A stretch of 64,000 nucleotides of DNA from Gigaspora rosea (GCA_003550325.1 QKWP01000808.1:132622-196621), one strand, 5' to 3'. Shown: positions 22,810 through 36,127, counted from the stretch's first letter. Notes: a model not told the origin generated them from the sequence alone. Program-made: numbers and translations.

Positions 22810-23704
22810 TGTTGTGCCTCAGATCGATCCTTGCGTCAGATTGATACCTGGCCTAAATTAGATTAGAGTTAGGATAAAATTACGGTAAAGTTAGGTATTA
22901 GTTTAGGCCAGTTGTTGCTGATCATTTAATGCTAGTCAATTGATAGTCATCTGACGTGCGTCAAATTTAGTGTTCTGCACGGATCAGATTAGATAGATAT
23001 TTTAAAAGATTCGGATCTGATTTGAAAACTGGATCGGTTTTATGTTTAGATCCAAATTTGAAGCCAAAAGATCCGGATCTGGATCTGGTTCTGATATAGT
23101 TACACAACTAACACGATATAATTGGTTAATATTATGACTCATTTAAGATCTATTAATCAGGTAAAACATGTGCAGTCAATCACAGGAGATATAAACATTT
23201 ATCGTTATTAATTTATATGTTTAAAATCGGCGTAAGGTTTGTAATTATTTGTATAAAAATATTTTATTAACTATGAAATTAAATTATTTTAAAAATTGCT
23301 TCGTTACTGCTATACAATCAATTCATCCACGTTATAAAGGTTATTAAAATTAGCATAACAAATCAAAATTATAAATACATACTATATTTATTATTATAAT
23401 ACATAAAATCATTTCATGCGCATTAATTTTATCATATATAAAATTAAAGTTAGTATAACAAGTTTACATAAAATTTATCATTATGATTTATATTAACCAA
23501 TCAGAGTCTACAAAGTACAACCAATCAGCGTGAATGGATCCAAATGGATATTCAGATTGGATCCTCTGAATTTGGCAGATCTTATAAATCATGGATCCGA
23601 TTCGATCTGAATCACCAGATCTGGATCGGATCTGAATTTCAGATCGGATCTTGTGGAACACTAGTCAGATTCATCTGATGTAAGTTTTAATTTGAGGCAC
23701 AACA
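22810..23704. mobile_element. mariner-like element hosting a nested hAT MITE
   Basis: The inverted ends TGTTGTGCCTCA (22810 and, complemented, ending 23704) are flanked by TA at 22808-22809 and 23705-23706. Next to them, CTTGCGTCAGAT and its rough complement ATCTGATGTAAG extend the match. The interior is interrupted by the 22968-23663 element, so this one is older. Confidence 0.65.
22968..23663. mobile_element. hAT-like element rich in GGATC, nested
   Basis: The termini TAGTGTTCTGCACGGAT and, complemented, TAGTGTTCCACAAGATC are flanked by GTCAAATT (22960-22967) and GTCAGATT (23664-23671), 8 bases with one mismatch. Subterminal GGATCTGGATC and GGATCGGATCTG motifs repeat at both ends. It has no transposase. 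Confidence 0.8.
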
Positions 23705-26565
23705 TATATAATCGATTAATCATTGTGTCAATCATTGATCGATTATCAAATTAAAAATTAGGTAGCTATGTAATGTAGAGTGCTTTCAAGTACCTAAATT
23801 ACAATTATGTTGTAGGCATCTTATTTCACAAACAATTAAACTTCCCTGCTTTGTGTACTCAATAACCATCATGTAAGTGTTCATAGCAAATATTAGAGCC
23901 ATGGGAATTCTAATACTTCCGATTTTCTTAGTTACTAGTAATAGATCTGTGTTCAATATTTAATTAGCAGAATAGAATTAGAATGACCAAGTGAGCTTGC
24001 TGTTGCAATGATTAATTAATGATTAATTATTCCATCATCAATTACTAAAATCACACCATATCAATACCTAATTCCAATTTGAACCTTACAACCTTCTGAT
24101 ACTGATGTGAGACACTCATATTACATTTTTTGTCTTTCATATTACTTTTTGCTAACCTGATTCTTCATTTTTTTCGAAACTATGTAACAATTATTTAACA
24201 ATTAATATATTAGTGGGTTTCAGTATACAAACAAAATTTTGTATATAGATAGTTTTATTATATGTATACTATATGTATTTCATATACTATATGCACTATA
24301 CAACTATATGTACTGTACATACTGTACATACTGTACACTAAAAAAAATTCAGACATCATATAAATGGCACATCACTAATTATAACCCATTAAAACAAAAA
24401 AAATATTTAGATCCTATAATAGGCCTAAACTAACATTTTTCTATATATTAAAATTTTTTGATCAATCAAATATATACTTATTTGATTGATTAGTATTATC
24501 GATTATTAATTGATCTATTGTTGCTCGAGTCCATTAATTAGTGCTTGATTATTGATCTAAGTCGATCAATAATTGAGTATTATATAATCGAGTCAATTCA
24601 CTATGTAAGGCCCTTTGCATATTAAGAATCATATTCATTATTACTATTACAGTATTATGGCTATTCTAATTGTTTACAATCAAATTAACTAGTAATGTTC
24701 TAATTTTACTAAAATTTCACTAAAGGTATTACAAATTTGACTAAAATTTTACTAGTTTTCAAGTTTCAAATAGAATTTTGTCAAAAGTATCTTTTTTTTG
24801 AAATATTTTAATTCCAACTAAAATTTATTGAAAGTTTTCTTGTTTCACACTCCTTTTAAAAAAATATATTTAAGCCTTTTATGATTCTTACATAGTTTTT
24901 CTCCTGTAAGCTCAAGTGTAAGCAGCCTAACTCAAACTGACAACTTTGCAAATTGGAACCCAGAAGCATAACTACTATACTATCAATATACAAATTAGAC
25001 CAAACTTTTTTTAAAAAGACTAAACTATAAAAAACCTTTAGATAATATACAATCTTTTACTATAAAACTTCTTTTAAAGTATTTGAAAATAAAAGTTCTC
25101 TTCTGAGGCAACTAAAAGAAAAAATGAAAAAGAAATTCTTGGTTAGGTCTCTCTAGAGTAAAACACAAAAACTATTAAATAGTAGTTGGTCACAAAGTAA
25201 CCAAAAATTTTTGTTATCAAGTTCAAATACTAGTTTGAATCTTAATAAAAGTTGTTTATTTTTCTACTAGCTGCAAAACTTATATAGTTTCAAACTTACA
25301 AAAACAAGTTGGTCCACTTGGTACTTCCTTTGTTCTTTTGGCTTTTTGAAATTTTAACAAAATAGGTAATTTGGTTTATATCCCAAAAGATTGACAATAT
25401 TTATTATTTTCAAATTGAAAATATAGCTATCATATTGGAATTAAATTATATATAAATTTTTGGGCCCTGCAAAATAAACAATAAATAACTCATATATCAC
25501 TTTAAAAAAAAAACTCAAAATGAAATTTTTATACTTGACAATCCTGCTTTTATTTATTAGTAAATTTAAGTAACTATTGCTGCCAAAAGTATATTTAACT
25601 AAATAAAGACTTACTCAATACTAAAGTACCTAGATGCGACTTGCCAAATAACATATTTATCTCTATTAGGGTCCCAAACTTACTTGAAACTTGTATTCCC
25701 AACATTACTAATCAGTTGAATATACTGTGTCAGAATTGTATTTCTTTTTTTAAAAGTTTTTTTTTCTTTATAAAAAGCAAAATAAAAAGATAAAAAGTAA
25801 AAATGAGCTACCAAGAAGACAAGTAAAACCAAAAAGAAAAAAACCAATACAAAAAAAAAAAAAACCTAAAGAAAAGAGGACTATTCTAATATAGGAGAGA
25901 AAAGAAAGAAAAAACAAAAAGAAAAAAAAATGAAATTAACAAAAATATATTTAAAAGTTATATAATATTTTTAAATTTAGCTCTACTCTAAATTTAGTTC
26001 ATATTATATATAAAATCACATTTGGGTAAAGTTAATTTTGCAAGAATTTTTAGAAAAATCTCTAATTAATCGATATCAGTTCCTGTCTTATACATAAGCA
26101 TATTGTGATTTCTTGTAACTTGTAAACAATACAAATTTTTGAAAAAGAATAAGCTAAATTTTTTACTTTTTTTTGCCAAAAATATTCTTTAAAAACTTCA
26201 AAAAAAAGCAAGAATATAGTGGTAGGTTTTTGATTCATGATCTTTAAATTTTCTAAAAGCAAATTAAAAGACTTATTTGCTGTTTTCTTTGTGAGCTATC
26301 TACAAAGGACTTCAATAACAAAAGACTTTTTTTTCAAAATTTTGTATACAAAGGTACCATTTCCTGTCAGTTATTTTGTATCTTAACACTTTTGGTTTGT
26401 ATGCCAAATATATAAGGGCCATGTCATTAATCACCTGATTATTTTTATCAGAGGCCTACCCCTTCTCTTTTTTTAATATATATATCATTAGCAAATTTAA
26501 AATAGTATAACCTTATATAAGGTTTTATAAACTGTAATATAAGCAAAATATTTTATCAAATATTT
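23705..26565. other. long AT-rich intergenic stretch
   Basis: I see no gene in these 2.9 kb. There is a short TACTGTACATACTGTACA repeat near 24310, a small ATCGATTAAT-rich patch at 24450-24600, and A-rich tracts at 25740-25930. Short open frames at 24239 and 26062 have low-complexity or unconvincing products. Confidence 0.5.
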
Positions 26566-26789
26566 TAAAATATCAAATTTTTATATTCAGGAACTAAACT
26601 CTCTCCTTTACATCATCAAAAATCGGAAATAAACAAATAGTAGAGATAAACAACAAAACTTGTATTACAAGCCTAACTGTTACAGCGATATTTGGGCCTT
26701 GCCCACTTTACACAATATAAACTCTAACTATATTAAGAAAAAGGAATTACTCCGCAGCCTTTGCAATACCAACTTCCTTCAAAAACCTG

Positions 26790-29041
26790 TTGCCGACTAT
26801 GTCGGCAACAACACCATTACATGAACCTGTTAACGACGACACAAGAAAAAACTGGATACCAATGGAAACCGATATAGAAGACGACCAATACTCCAACGAA
26901 CAACCTAACAAAAGAAATCGTAACCGTCATACCGCCCGCCCGATAAAAACTTCCAATAACCTATATGCACCTTTACTCTCAGACCCATCACTCGAAAAAA
27001 TCCACTCAGAAAGTGGCGATCCCAGTTTACCCCCGTCAACTCCAGAAATGACGTCACAGAACGGTCACTCATCAAAACAACCCACTTTAGTCAAACCCCA
27101 ACCCAGAACCCGATCCCATCACCCCAATTTGTACTCCAACAAAATATTCCCACGCAGAATGATTCCAGCACCTCAAAACAACCCACTTTAGTCAAACCCC
27201 CGACCCAGAACCCGATCCCACTATCCCAAATTGTATCCCAACAAAATACTCCCACGCAGAATAAATCCGGCACCTCCAATACTATGGAAATCGACTCAGA
27301 TCAGGACCCCGATCTCGGAAAAGACACCTCATCGACCGGAACTATTACAGAATCTGAAGATATCCCAAAAACCTATAGTCAAGCACTCACAGGACCGGGC
27401 ACCTCTACCACCACCCGACGCACCCAACATCCCGACCTTGTTAGAACTATCAAAACTTGGACCGAATCGATCCGGCTTACTTTATCCAATATGAAAACAG
27501 ACCTCTTCGATCAAAACCTTTGGACCAAAGACAAGATTATCGAGGCCTTTGCAATGCTCCCACTTTTTGAACAACTTATTAAACATAAACTGCAAACCAA
27601 ACCAACCCTAGAAATCATCCCTTTTGCCATAGAAGCCAAATTATTCTACAAAGACCGTGCCTTTTTCTGGACCTTTACTAGGCGACATGATACCCGTCCT
27701 CCACATCAATGGCAATTCGTCACCTTGCTGATAATGCTACAGAAAAATTCAGAAAACAAAATGAAGCTTACGTCATTAACAAAACCAACCGAGACCAAAT
27801 CTTTGACCTACTCAGAAAGAAACTAGCAATTGACTTCTGGACAAACAAGGAATTCACCAACTTAGACCTATATGAAATTGCCCATTACACACTATATCTA
27901 GCGAGCTTTGCAAAGATCAAAATCTGTCTAGAATTCGAAGCTTTACGAAAATTAATAGCCAACATCAAAACGAATTTGCTACAAAAATTGCCAGACACAC
28001 CTGACGGGATAGACAAACAACTCAAAGATGCTTTACCTTTCTCACTTCCAATTGAAGACCGTAGACAAATTCGAGCTGTCGCTATTACCTTACACCAAGC
28101 CTTCACCTTCGACCTCCTCCCTGAAACATACATCGCTGATAACAGGACTTCCTTACCGGCACATCCAGCCGACCTGAATAAAGCAACCAAAAACATCTTC
28201 CCAATTACTACACAAGATGAACTAAAGAAGTTAGGACAACACAAACAGAGTCTTCAGGAGTACTACATTTTTAGTCGTATACCTCTACATACTTTGCCCT
28301 ACCGCCGAAAAAACCTCCCTTACCACTAACCTCCCAAGACCTCACCCCTCAATTACAAAGGCTATTTCCTTTCTACCCTACCAGTGGTGACCACTTCCGA
28401 GAAAATGTTAGACGCCTAAGGGCGGTATACACTTTCCATACCCTACCTAATGACTACTTAATTAGCAAAAAAAGACTACCGGTGAACCCGGAACAACTCA
28501 GCCTAAAGGAATTCACCTATCCTATCAATAACATGGAAACACTACTAAACTTCTTCCAAATACTTCCTAAATTCTATGCGAGGCCAGACCCTCTTCCAAA
28601 AGCCTACGTCTCTTTTAATTACTCTGAAAAACTGGATCTCCCACTTGACCCAACCCAAGTGACAAAAGTAAACTTGGCGCTACCTATTAAAACGCCGAAA
28701 GAGCTAACAATCGCTGCACGAGCCTTGAGACAACACTACTTCTTCCAATCGATCCCCAGTGAATGAATCGAAATACCTCCTCCGGAGGTCTCCTCAGATG
28801 ACTTCCCAAACTATATTCAACAATGACCAAATTAACAAACACATAAAAGAAAAGGTCCCTTCCCCTTCCCTAACTTTTCCTATTACTAAGCAATCTGATA
28901 TCCCAAAGGCAATTGAACTCCTGAGAGAGTTCTTTACTTTTGATTTCCTCCCTGACCTACTATTCAACGTCCCCACTTTAACTCCTCCAAGTTGGAACCT
29001 CTTTGGAAAGCACCCCAACCGCCGACAGAAGACATCGACAT
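26790..29041 (+). pseudogene. LINE ORF1, repeat-built protein, frameshifted
   Basis: ORF1 starts at 26790 (MPTMSATTPLHEPVNDD) and can be followed through at least four frame changes (about 27097, 27730, 28290 and 28760) plus TGA at 28764-28766. After a disordered proline/asparagine/threonine region comes a folded stretch (DLVRTIKTWTESIRLTLSNM, FFWTFTRRHDTRPPHQW). Then come about six related units of 40-50 residues: LPIEDRRQIRAVAITLHQAF; FPITTQDELKKLGQHKQSL; FPFYPTSGDHFRENVRRLRA; YPINNMETLLNFFQILPKFY; LPIKTPKELTIAARALRQHY; FPITKQSDIPKAIELLREFF. Most continue to a F.F..LP ending. I do not recognise this repeat. ORF1 proteins of LINEs usually bind RNA; that role is inferred from position. Confidence 0.75.
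27072..27275 (+). repeat. tandem ~102-bp duplication inside ORF1
   Basis: Two copies of a unit starting AAACAACCCACTTTAGTCAA lie back to back. In the probable true frame both encode TQNPIP.xQ.V.QQN.PTQN. The first copy has one C fewer in its CCCC run near 27097, which creates the first ORF1 frameshift. Confidence 0.8.
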
Positions 29042-29082
29042 GACTCTATCAGAGTTAAACAAGAACAACTCTACCCTTATCA

Positions 29083-32000
29083 ATGAGTGATCAACTAACA
29101 CCACAACCTCAGAACACTCTCACCCATTTACAAATACCAACACCAAACCAAAACGACTTACATAACTTCAAAGAAAAAATAAACATAGCCACCCATAACA
29201 TTAGAGGAATTAATAATCTTACTAAATTCCATCTCTGGATAGACTTCTGCTTACAAGAAAAACTACATATTGTTAGCCTTACGGAAACCAAATTAAAAGA
29301 CAACCCCAACGCTACTACCAACCCACACTACAAAATCTTTACCTCCAACTACCATCCCACTTCAACACAAAGTAGAGAAACCAGTTTGGGCACGGCAATA
29401 CTCGTCCATAATACTATACAACCTTATATACACGACATAAATACTCTCCCGGGTACAGCTATATACATTGACTTCTTCTTCCCTGGCAATAAAACTCGGG
29501 TCATATCAATATACCTACCTTCCAATAACAACGAACTGTCCACTCGTACACAAAAACAAGTATCACTCTGGACCGTGGAAGCTAAAAAGAGAAATTGGCA
29601 TATTCTCCTTTTGGGAGACTTCAACGCCAACCCTGACACCCACAAAAAGAATAAACTACTGCTCTTCTCTGATCTGTTTTCAAACAACCTCACTAGTCTA
29701 TTAAACTTTCACAAAATTCTAGAACCAACCTGGCAAGGTCGGGGCCTTAACTCCCAAATCGACGATATCTGGACCTCATCCCGAATCCTTCTAGACTTCG
29801 ACCCTCCACAATTGACTGACCCAACAGGCATATCCGATAGCGACCATAAAATACTGACCACAACCTGGTACACAAACTTCACCCCAACAGTACCTCGAAA
29901 CAAAAAGAAGAAGCGGAAAACCTTCTGCTATAAAAAGGCAACGACCGAAGACTGGGAAAATTTCCGTAACAAGACATCTACTCTACTAAGAAATGCCAAT
30001 TTCATACCCAACATAACCAATCCTGACCAACTAAACAAAAGCTGGAATTTGTGGTCAAATGCAATTCAACAAGCGGCAAATCGTCACATCCCCAAGACCA
30101 TTATTACTACAAAAACCTTTCACTCTCTCTCCCTAAAGGCTACAAAACTACATAACGCATTAAAACACATAAACAAATGCATTCACTCCATTACAATCTT
30201 TGCTAAACCTAATCCCCCTCCAGATGCACTACACCCACTCTCGACTATTAACAAACACCTGACTAAGGCCTTACAATTAGCACAACTTTCTCCTTTCTCC
30301 CTAACTCCCCTAGCTTTATCCGCCTTACCCCTCAACTCCCAAGACACCTACTACGCAGCAACTCTCAAACACATCAAAGAAACTAAATCGACTATATGGA
30401 AAAGTAGAAATGCCGAAGTATACCTACAACAATCAGAAAAAATCAAATTCTACACCAACCGTCGCTATAATGATTTTAAAGATAATACTAGTAGAATGAT
30501 AAACAGTATTCTAAAAAAAGGAAAAGATCATATTAGTTTTGACAAAATCGTTACTCCGGACTCAGTAATTACGGACCAATCAAAATAAAAGACGCTACAC
30601 GAACACATTTCAAGAACTGGATGAAACATAACCCGATGAACGAAGAATACTGGGAAGAATGGAAACCCCATTATGCACCGAAAAAAGAAATCCGCCCGAT
30701 GATATATGAAAACCTATTACTACTGTTCACAATAGAAGAACTCAACGACGTCATGACAAAAGCGTCAGAACATAAATCCACTGGACCAAATGGCATATTA
30801 AATGAATTACTCAAGCGCCTCTCACCTTCCGCTTTAGAACAACTACTAAAAATCTTTAACGCATGTATACGATTAGAGGAAGTCCCACAAGCTTGGCTAA
30901 TGTCTAACATTTAGGCCATACCAAAGAAAGCACACTACAATTTCGATCTTAAAACCACTCGACCTATAACCCTAATTGATCACTCAAGAAAGATATTTAC
31001 AAGACTTCTCACCAACAAACTTTCCGACACACTTTCGCGATACCAGGTTCTCTCGCTACTGAACTATGCAGCTCTACCCTTCCAGTGTACCATCCAACCA
31101 ATCACTCAACTCTTTTCAATTATCGAAACTGCTACTACTCAAAAACAAGAACTTTGGCTCCTACTACAGGACATGTCAAAAGCCTTTAACTCAATCCATA
31201 TTCCTACTTTTAGGAAAGCCATGGAAAGGATCAAACTACCCACACCCTTTATAAATCTACTAACCTTTACACTTTCTAACCGCTCCAACCAAGTACTAAC
31301 TAGCCTTGGTCATACTAACCCCTATGCTGTAGAGGACGGAATGGACCAAGGGAAACGATCTCTCCAATCCTCTGGATCATTTACTATGACCCACTCATAA
31401 CCCGCATCTCTACCGAACATACCAGATTCAAACGAACCCTCACTACAACTACCCAATCTAAAGAAATATACATATCCATAATGGCCTACATGGACGACTC
31501 CATCTGGATCGCCCCAGACAAAACAGCCCTAGAAAACATTCTCACCACTGCTAACTCCTTTTATAAGCTAACAAACATAACCGTCAACCCCTCGAAATCG
31601 ATCCTAACGACGAATTCCAAATCAAACGATAAAACAATAACATTTGACAACCAACCTATCTCAGCAATCCCTAACTCAAAACCGTTCAAATATCTCAGCG
31701 CATGGTTTTTACTCAATCCCAACCCCTCTTCATCTCAAAAAATCATCATGGCAGAATTCAAACAATGTATTGAAATGATGAAAAGAGCAATCATTACAGA
31801 AAAACAAGCTATCTACCATGTACTGACCCCAAGACTCGAATATAGATTATACAGTTCATTTCTTACCCCTAACCAACTAACCATCCTGACCAACTGCAGC
31901 ACTAACCTGGTCAAATCCAAAGCAAAGCTATCAAGAGGAGTACCCAACTCCTTCCTCTTCCAACCGAACATCTACGGCCTAAAAAACATTTCTATACATC

Positions 32001-34120
32001 AACCAACCATACTAGCGAAGAACCTCCTAAAAAATATTAATCACCCACAATTTGAGAACTCTTTCCTCAAAATCAGACTACAGGATCTACAGGACTCGAC
32101 TAAAACATACTCACATATCTTTCACGAGACACCACTCTTCCCTAGAAACCAACTCTATACATATACCGCTCAATCAATCCTGGCAATTCACGCCACCGAT
32201 ATTCAATTTATCCGCAATATTACAACCGACTGGCCAAAGCCATTACCGAGGAATGGTACATCAATCAACGATATAATAATACATCACCCGAAATCCCACC
32301 ATTTGAAAGAAAAGTTGAACCACCATGACATCAGATATATTGAACAATTTCTAAACTTCAACAACATAGAACTTCTTAACTGGCAGAATTTCTATCACAA
32401 CATTGGAAAAATACCACCAGGAAGAACTCCTCAGTGGTTCACCGAAATCCAAGATCTCATCTCAAACAACTCTAATTCCACAACACAATACATAAACCTG
32501 AACCTCTTCATCCTAACAAAATGGGGACCGGGAAAAACCCCATGGGTAATTACTTCTGACCTAACAATTGGGAAAATTAGCCGTACTACAAATCAATTCG
32601 TCCATATTCGTCACTACACAAAATGCAATAACAATAGGGCAACCCCTTGTCCAGGTTGCGAATTAAAGGACCCAACCCTCAAAAAGAAAAACTGTTACTT
32701 CACGCATAACCAAAACTTTGTATACACAATATGAGTATCCTCTTGTAAAATAATACACACAGATCTCAACGATATAAAATCAGCACTCACCACCAAACCC
32801 ACCCAGGACCCGTCCCGAAACCCTAACGACACCCACAAACACATCAGCCACAACATAACGAAACACACACGCCCACTTACTGCTTTTTCAGACTTCCCAA
32901 TGGAAACATAGAAAAAATTAACTAAACTTCACAACAAATCCCAGCGAGCAGAAATCTACATTTTTACCACAGCACACGATAAGGATACCAATCAACAACT
33001 CGCAATATGTTCAGCAAACAAACACTGGCCTAGTCCCGAAAACGCAGCACTTACCCTATTCGCCTTTATATCTACAAGTTTCTTCCCCAGAACCAATATC
33101 TCAGTCTCTTCCAACAACCGTAAATTCATAACCCTAATAGAACAGGCATATAACAATCCACCCTACCGGCTTCTATTCCTAGAAGAAAACCAATATGCTC
33201 TAACGCTAATTACCATCAGAGCAATCGTTTCGAATTTAAAACTAGAATTCCAATTCGATCGAGACTTATCCCGTCCTCAGAAAATAGACAACTTCTTAAA
33301 ATTGGACATTACTCTCCAATATTACCTTCACAATAAATACTTCCTTCTCTCTACGACATACCGTGCACCTACAACCTCAAAATAATTCTAAAAGACACCA
33401 CGAGTCTTACTAATCACGCACAATGGATAAACTAATACAGAATTAGATACTGGGTTCACAACTACCCAGACATTCAAATTCGAGCTACTCTAACATACCT
33501 ATCTTTCGAAGAAAAACCATTATCATTATCTACTAACCCAGCTTTCTCTCAACTAAAGAATTTTAAAGTTAAATTACTAGCTAACGAACTCCCTACATTC
33601 GAAACACTTCACTATCGAAACCCAACAAAACATCAAGACTTCAGATGCCTACGATGCCGCTCTGCTCCAGAAACAATCGCACATCTAATTTCTTGCCTCT
33701 CTAACTCTTCCACTCTAACCTCACTCCTTAAAAATATTATCAAAACCTTGGCCACCGAACTCGAACTAAATCTATACCAACCAACAGACTTCATTGCCGC
33801 TTTCAAAAACCTCCATGTGAAAAGAAACCTACCTCTTGGATTCATTACAACTGCCACCCTGGCACCATTCATAAGACGTCAAGACAGACTCAAATACGCA
33901 CCTGCTTTACACCACCTAATAACAAAAATAATCTACCACGAAATTTGGCTGCCCTCTAGGCAATACCGACATGATGTAACAATTCTTCCAATGCCCCCTC
34001 TCCTAGATAGACAACTCCACTTTCATAACGAGACTAGTATACCCCACATACCTATTAACAATTACATAAACAAATACATCGCCCGTGGGCGATCTTTCTT
34101 ATATTCTTTCGAAGACTGAG
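29083..34120 (+). pseudogene. LINE ORF2: APE endonuclease, reverse transcriptase, C-terminal zinc motif
   Basis: The endonuclease comes first (29160-29880): IATHNIRGINN, SLTETKL, LLGDFNANPD and GISDSDHKI carry the usual APE residues. Reverse transcriptase follows (about 30690-31900): HKSTGPNGI, WLLLQDMSKAFNSI (motif A), DGMDQG (motif B) and AYMDDSIWI (motif C, both Asp kept), then LTPRLEYRLY. A beta-rich region around 32930-33130 sits where RNase H belongs but shows no clear catalytic aspartates. The end (33630-34120) has CLRCRSAPETIAHLISC, a C-x2-C-x8-H-x4-C motif. Damage: frameshift near 30580, TAG at 30912-30914, a one-base loss near 31348 inside motif B, TGA at about 32732, TAG near 32910, and more beyond. 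Confidence 0.88.
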
Positions 34121-34285
34121 GTCTAGCGATCTTAGCACAGCTTAGGTCAAAAGTAAATCAGCTCTTACCCCTATTTACCTAAAATTCTCTTTTGATGTAT
34201 ACGATGTATAATCCTATAAATTGAATTAATAAAGAATTAGAGGATAGACCTCGTTGTATAAAAAAAAAAAAATATATCAAATTTT

Positions 34286-34405
34286 CAAAATATTTCAAAA
34301 TATATTATGAAATATTTTTTGAAAATAATTTCAAAATATTTCGAACTCCTTTCAAAATATTTTAGAACTAGAAAACCAAGCTGAATCAGTAGATCTGTAA
34401 CATGG
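34286..34405. repeat. AT-rich ATTTCAAAATATTTC repeat
   Basis: Short imperfect repeats of TTTCAAAATATTT follow the LINE. It is simple sequence. Confidence 0.6.
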
Positions 34406-34409
34406 ATCA

Positions 34410-35530
34410 TACATTGAACTAATTTTTTGAAATAGTTTGAGATAGTTTAATTATATTCAAATTTTGTACTTCAAGATCAGATTAGATCTTTTGTTTATAA
34501 TTAGATCTTTTCTTTTGTTTTTTTTTGCTTTTTGTTTTCATTTTGTTTTTTATTTTCGTTTCGTTTTTTGTCTTTATTTTAATTTTTTTGTTTTTATTTT
34601 GTTTTTTTATTTATTTTTTTTATTTATTTATTTTTTTCAATTTATTTTTATTTTAGCACTTTATAAGAGCACCTTTGCAAAAAAACAAACAACTTTTTGA
34701 AACTTTGTGCAAGCCAACCCAAACTTCTAACACTTTCAAAAACACAACTGATTTCTCTAGCAATTTCTAAATTTTCAAAAATACTTCTTTAAAAAAAATA
34801 AAGGTTTAGATAGAACTTTATTTATTTATTCATTTGACATAATTTGTTTTTGTTTTTTGTTTTTTTTTAAATTTGTTTTATTAATTTATTTTATTTTGGC
34901 ACTTTGCAAGAAAAGAACCTTTACTTCCTGGCACTTTGCAAAAAAACCAACCCAGACTTTTTTGGCATTTTGTGACTTTTTTGGTATTTTGCAAGAACAT
35001 TAATCCAGCTTTCACAATTTCTTAATTTTGCAAGAATGCGAACTCTTACTTCAAAAAAATAAAGATTTGGGCTTCATTTATTTTTTTTTATTAGTTTGCT
35101 TACACTTTTTGTTTATTTATTTATTTTTTTTACTTATTTTTTTATTTATTCCTGATTTCTTCGAATTTTTGCAACTTTTTGGCACTTTACAAAAACACTA
35201 ACTTTAACTTCTCTGTCACTTTGCAAGAACATACTAGATTTCTCTGGCAATTTGCAAGAATATCAAAACTTTTAAGAAAAGTTTTTTTTATTTTTTTTAC
35301 TTCTTTAAAGTATTTAGAAAAAAAGAGCAAAATGAAAATTATAGCCAAAACAAAAGAATAGACGATAGAAAACAAAAAAGTAAAAATAATAGCTAACAAT
35401 GGTGTAAGTGAAAATAAGTGTATAGGGCTAGTTTTTTTGTATATAGTAATAGAAATTGATACGACAAAGTGCAAAATTAGTTTAAAATATTTGTAATAAT
35501 ATAAAAATAATACTATATAATAATGTAATA
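34410..35530. repeat. long tandem-repeat element, copy A
   Basis: This region has the same layout as 61790-63060. It opens with GAAATAGTTTGAGATAGTTT and an AGATCAGATTAGATCTTTTG stretch, continues as units of about 280 bases containing GGCACTTT(A/G)CAA, ACTTTCAAAAACAC and long T runs, and ends with ATAAGTGTATAGGGCTAGTT. The two copies are far diverged within the T-rich parts. Open frames here are phenylalanine-rich artefacts of the T runs. Confidence 0.75.
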
Positions 35531-35534
35531 TATA

Positions 35535-35765
35535 GGGGTGAGTCAGTAGAAAATTTTAGTAAAATTTTTTTAATTTTAAACTAAAATATTTTGACAACTA
35601 TTTAATCAAATTTGCTAAAAATTTTTTATTTTAATTTTGAAATTATATAGAATTAAAATAAAAAATATTTATTAAATTTATTAAAATAGTTGTTAGGATA
35701 TTTAAGCTTAAAGTCAAGAAACATTTACTTAGAAAAAATTTGATCCTTTTTTACTAACTCACCCC
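35535..35765. mobile_element. 231-bp mariner-like MITE, copy A
   Basis: The ends GGGGTGAGTCAGTAG and, complemented, GGGGTGAGTTAGTAA are flanked by TATA/ATATA. The interior is a near-palindrome around ATTTTAGTAAAATTTTTTTA. A second copy lies at 48958-49194. Confidence 0.85.
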
Positions 35766-35864
35766 ATATAGTAAAGTATGTAATATTAATTAAAAATATA
35801 TATTTAATAAATGTAAAATATAATGGGCATTATTTTATGGTGACCCTGTAATTGACCAATCAAA

Positions 35865-35937
35865 ACTGATCACGTGATTCACATAACGACCAATACAATT
35901 GGTCATTATATGAATTACATAATTGATTTTGATTGGT
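35865..35937. repeat. 73-bp palindromic element with ACCAATCAAAA arms
   Basis: ACCAATCAAAA at the left is matched by TTTTGATTGGT at the right. The middle GACCAATACAATTGGTC is itself a palindrome, so the block can fold into a long imperfect hairpin. Confidence 0.75.
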
Positions 35938-36127
35938 ATCATAGATTCAAAATTTATTAATTTTTATTAAAAAAAAATACAACAAAATTGTAATATAGAA
36001 ATAGAATCTTAAATATTTATACTAAATTAAAGCAAACAAAAAACCTCACAGTGCCCTTCCATTAATACTTTTAATCTTTCAGAACCCAAATACGTTTTTA
36101 CCAAATGTCAACTCTGCAGCCAACAAC

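Larger units (their letters stand above)
26582..34273 (+). mobile_element. near full-length LINE (APE endonuclease, YMDD RT)
   Basis: The 7.7-kb non-LTR retrotransposon carries a 5' leader, ORF1 and an ORF2 with endonuclease, reverse transcriptase and a zinc-knuckle-like tail. A 3' leader with AATAAAG ends in poly-A (34260-34272). ATATCAAATTTT occurs at 26570-26581 and again at 34274-34285, a plausible 12-bp target duplication, though in AT-rich DNA this is not conclusive. The coding strand is strikingly rich in A and C and poor in G, unlike the host genes. Several frameshifts and stops make it inactive. Confidence 0.85.

Noticed and set aside
34464..35474. Phenylalanine-rich membrane-protein-like frames
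   Set aside because: They come from T-rich tandem repeats, appear on both strands and have no counterpart start signals.
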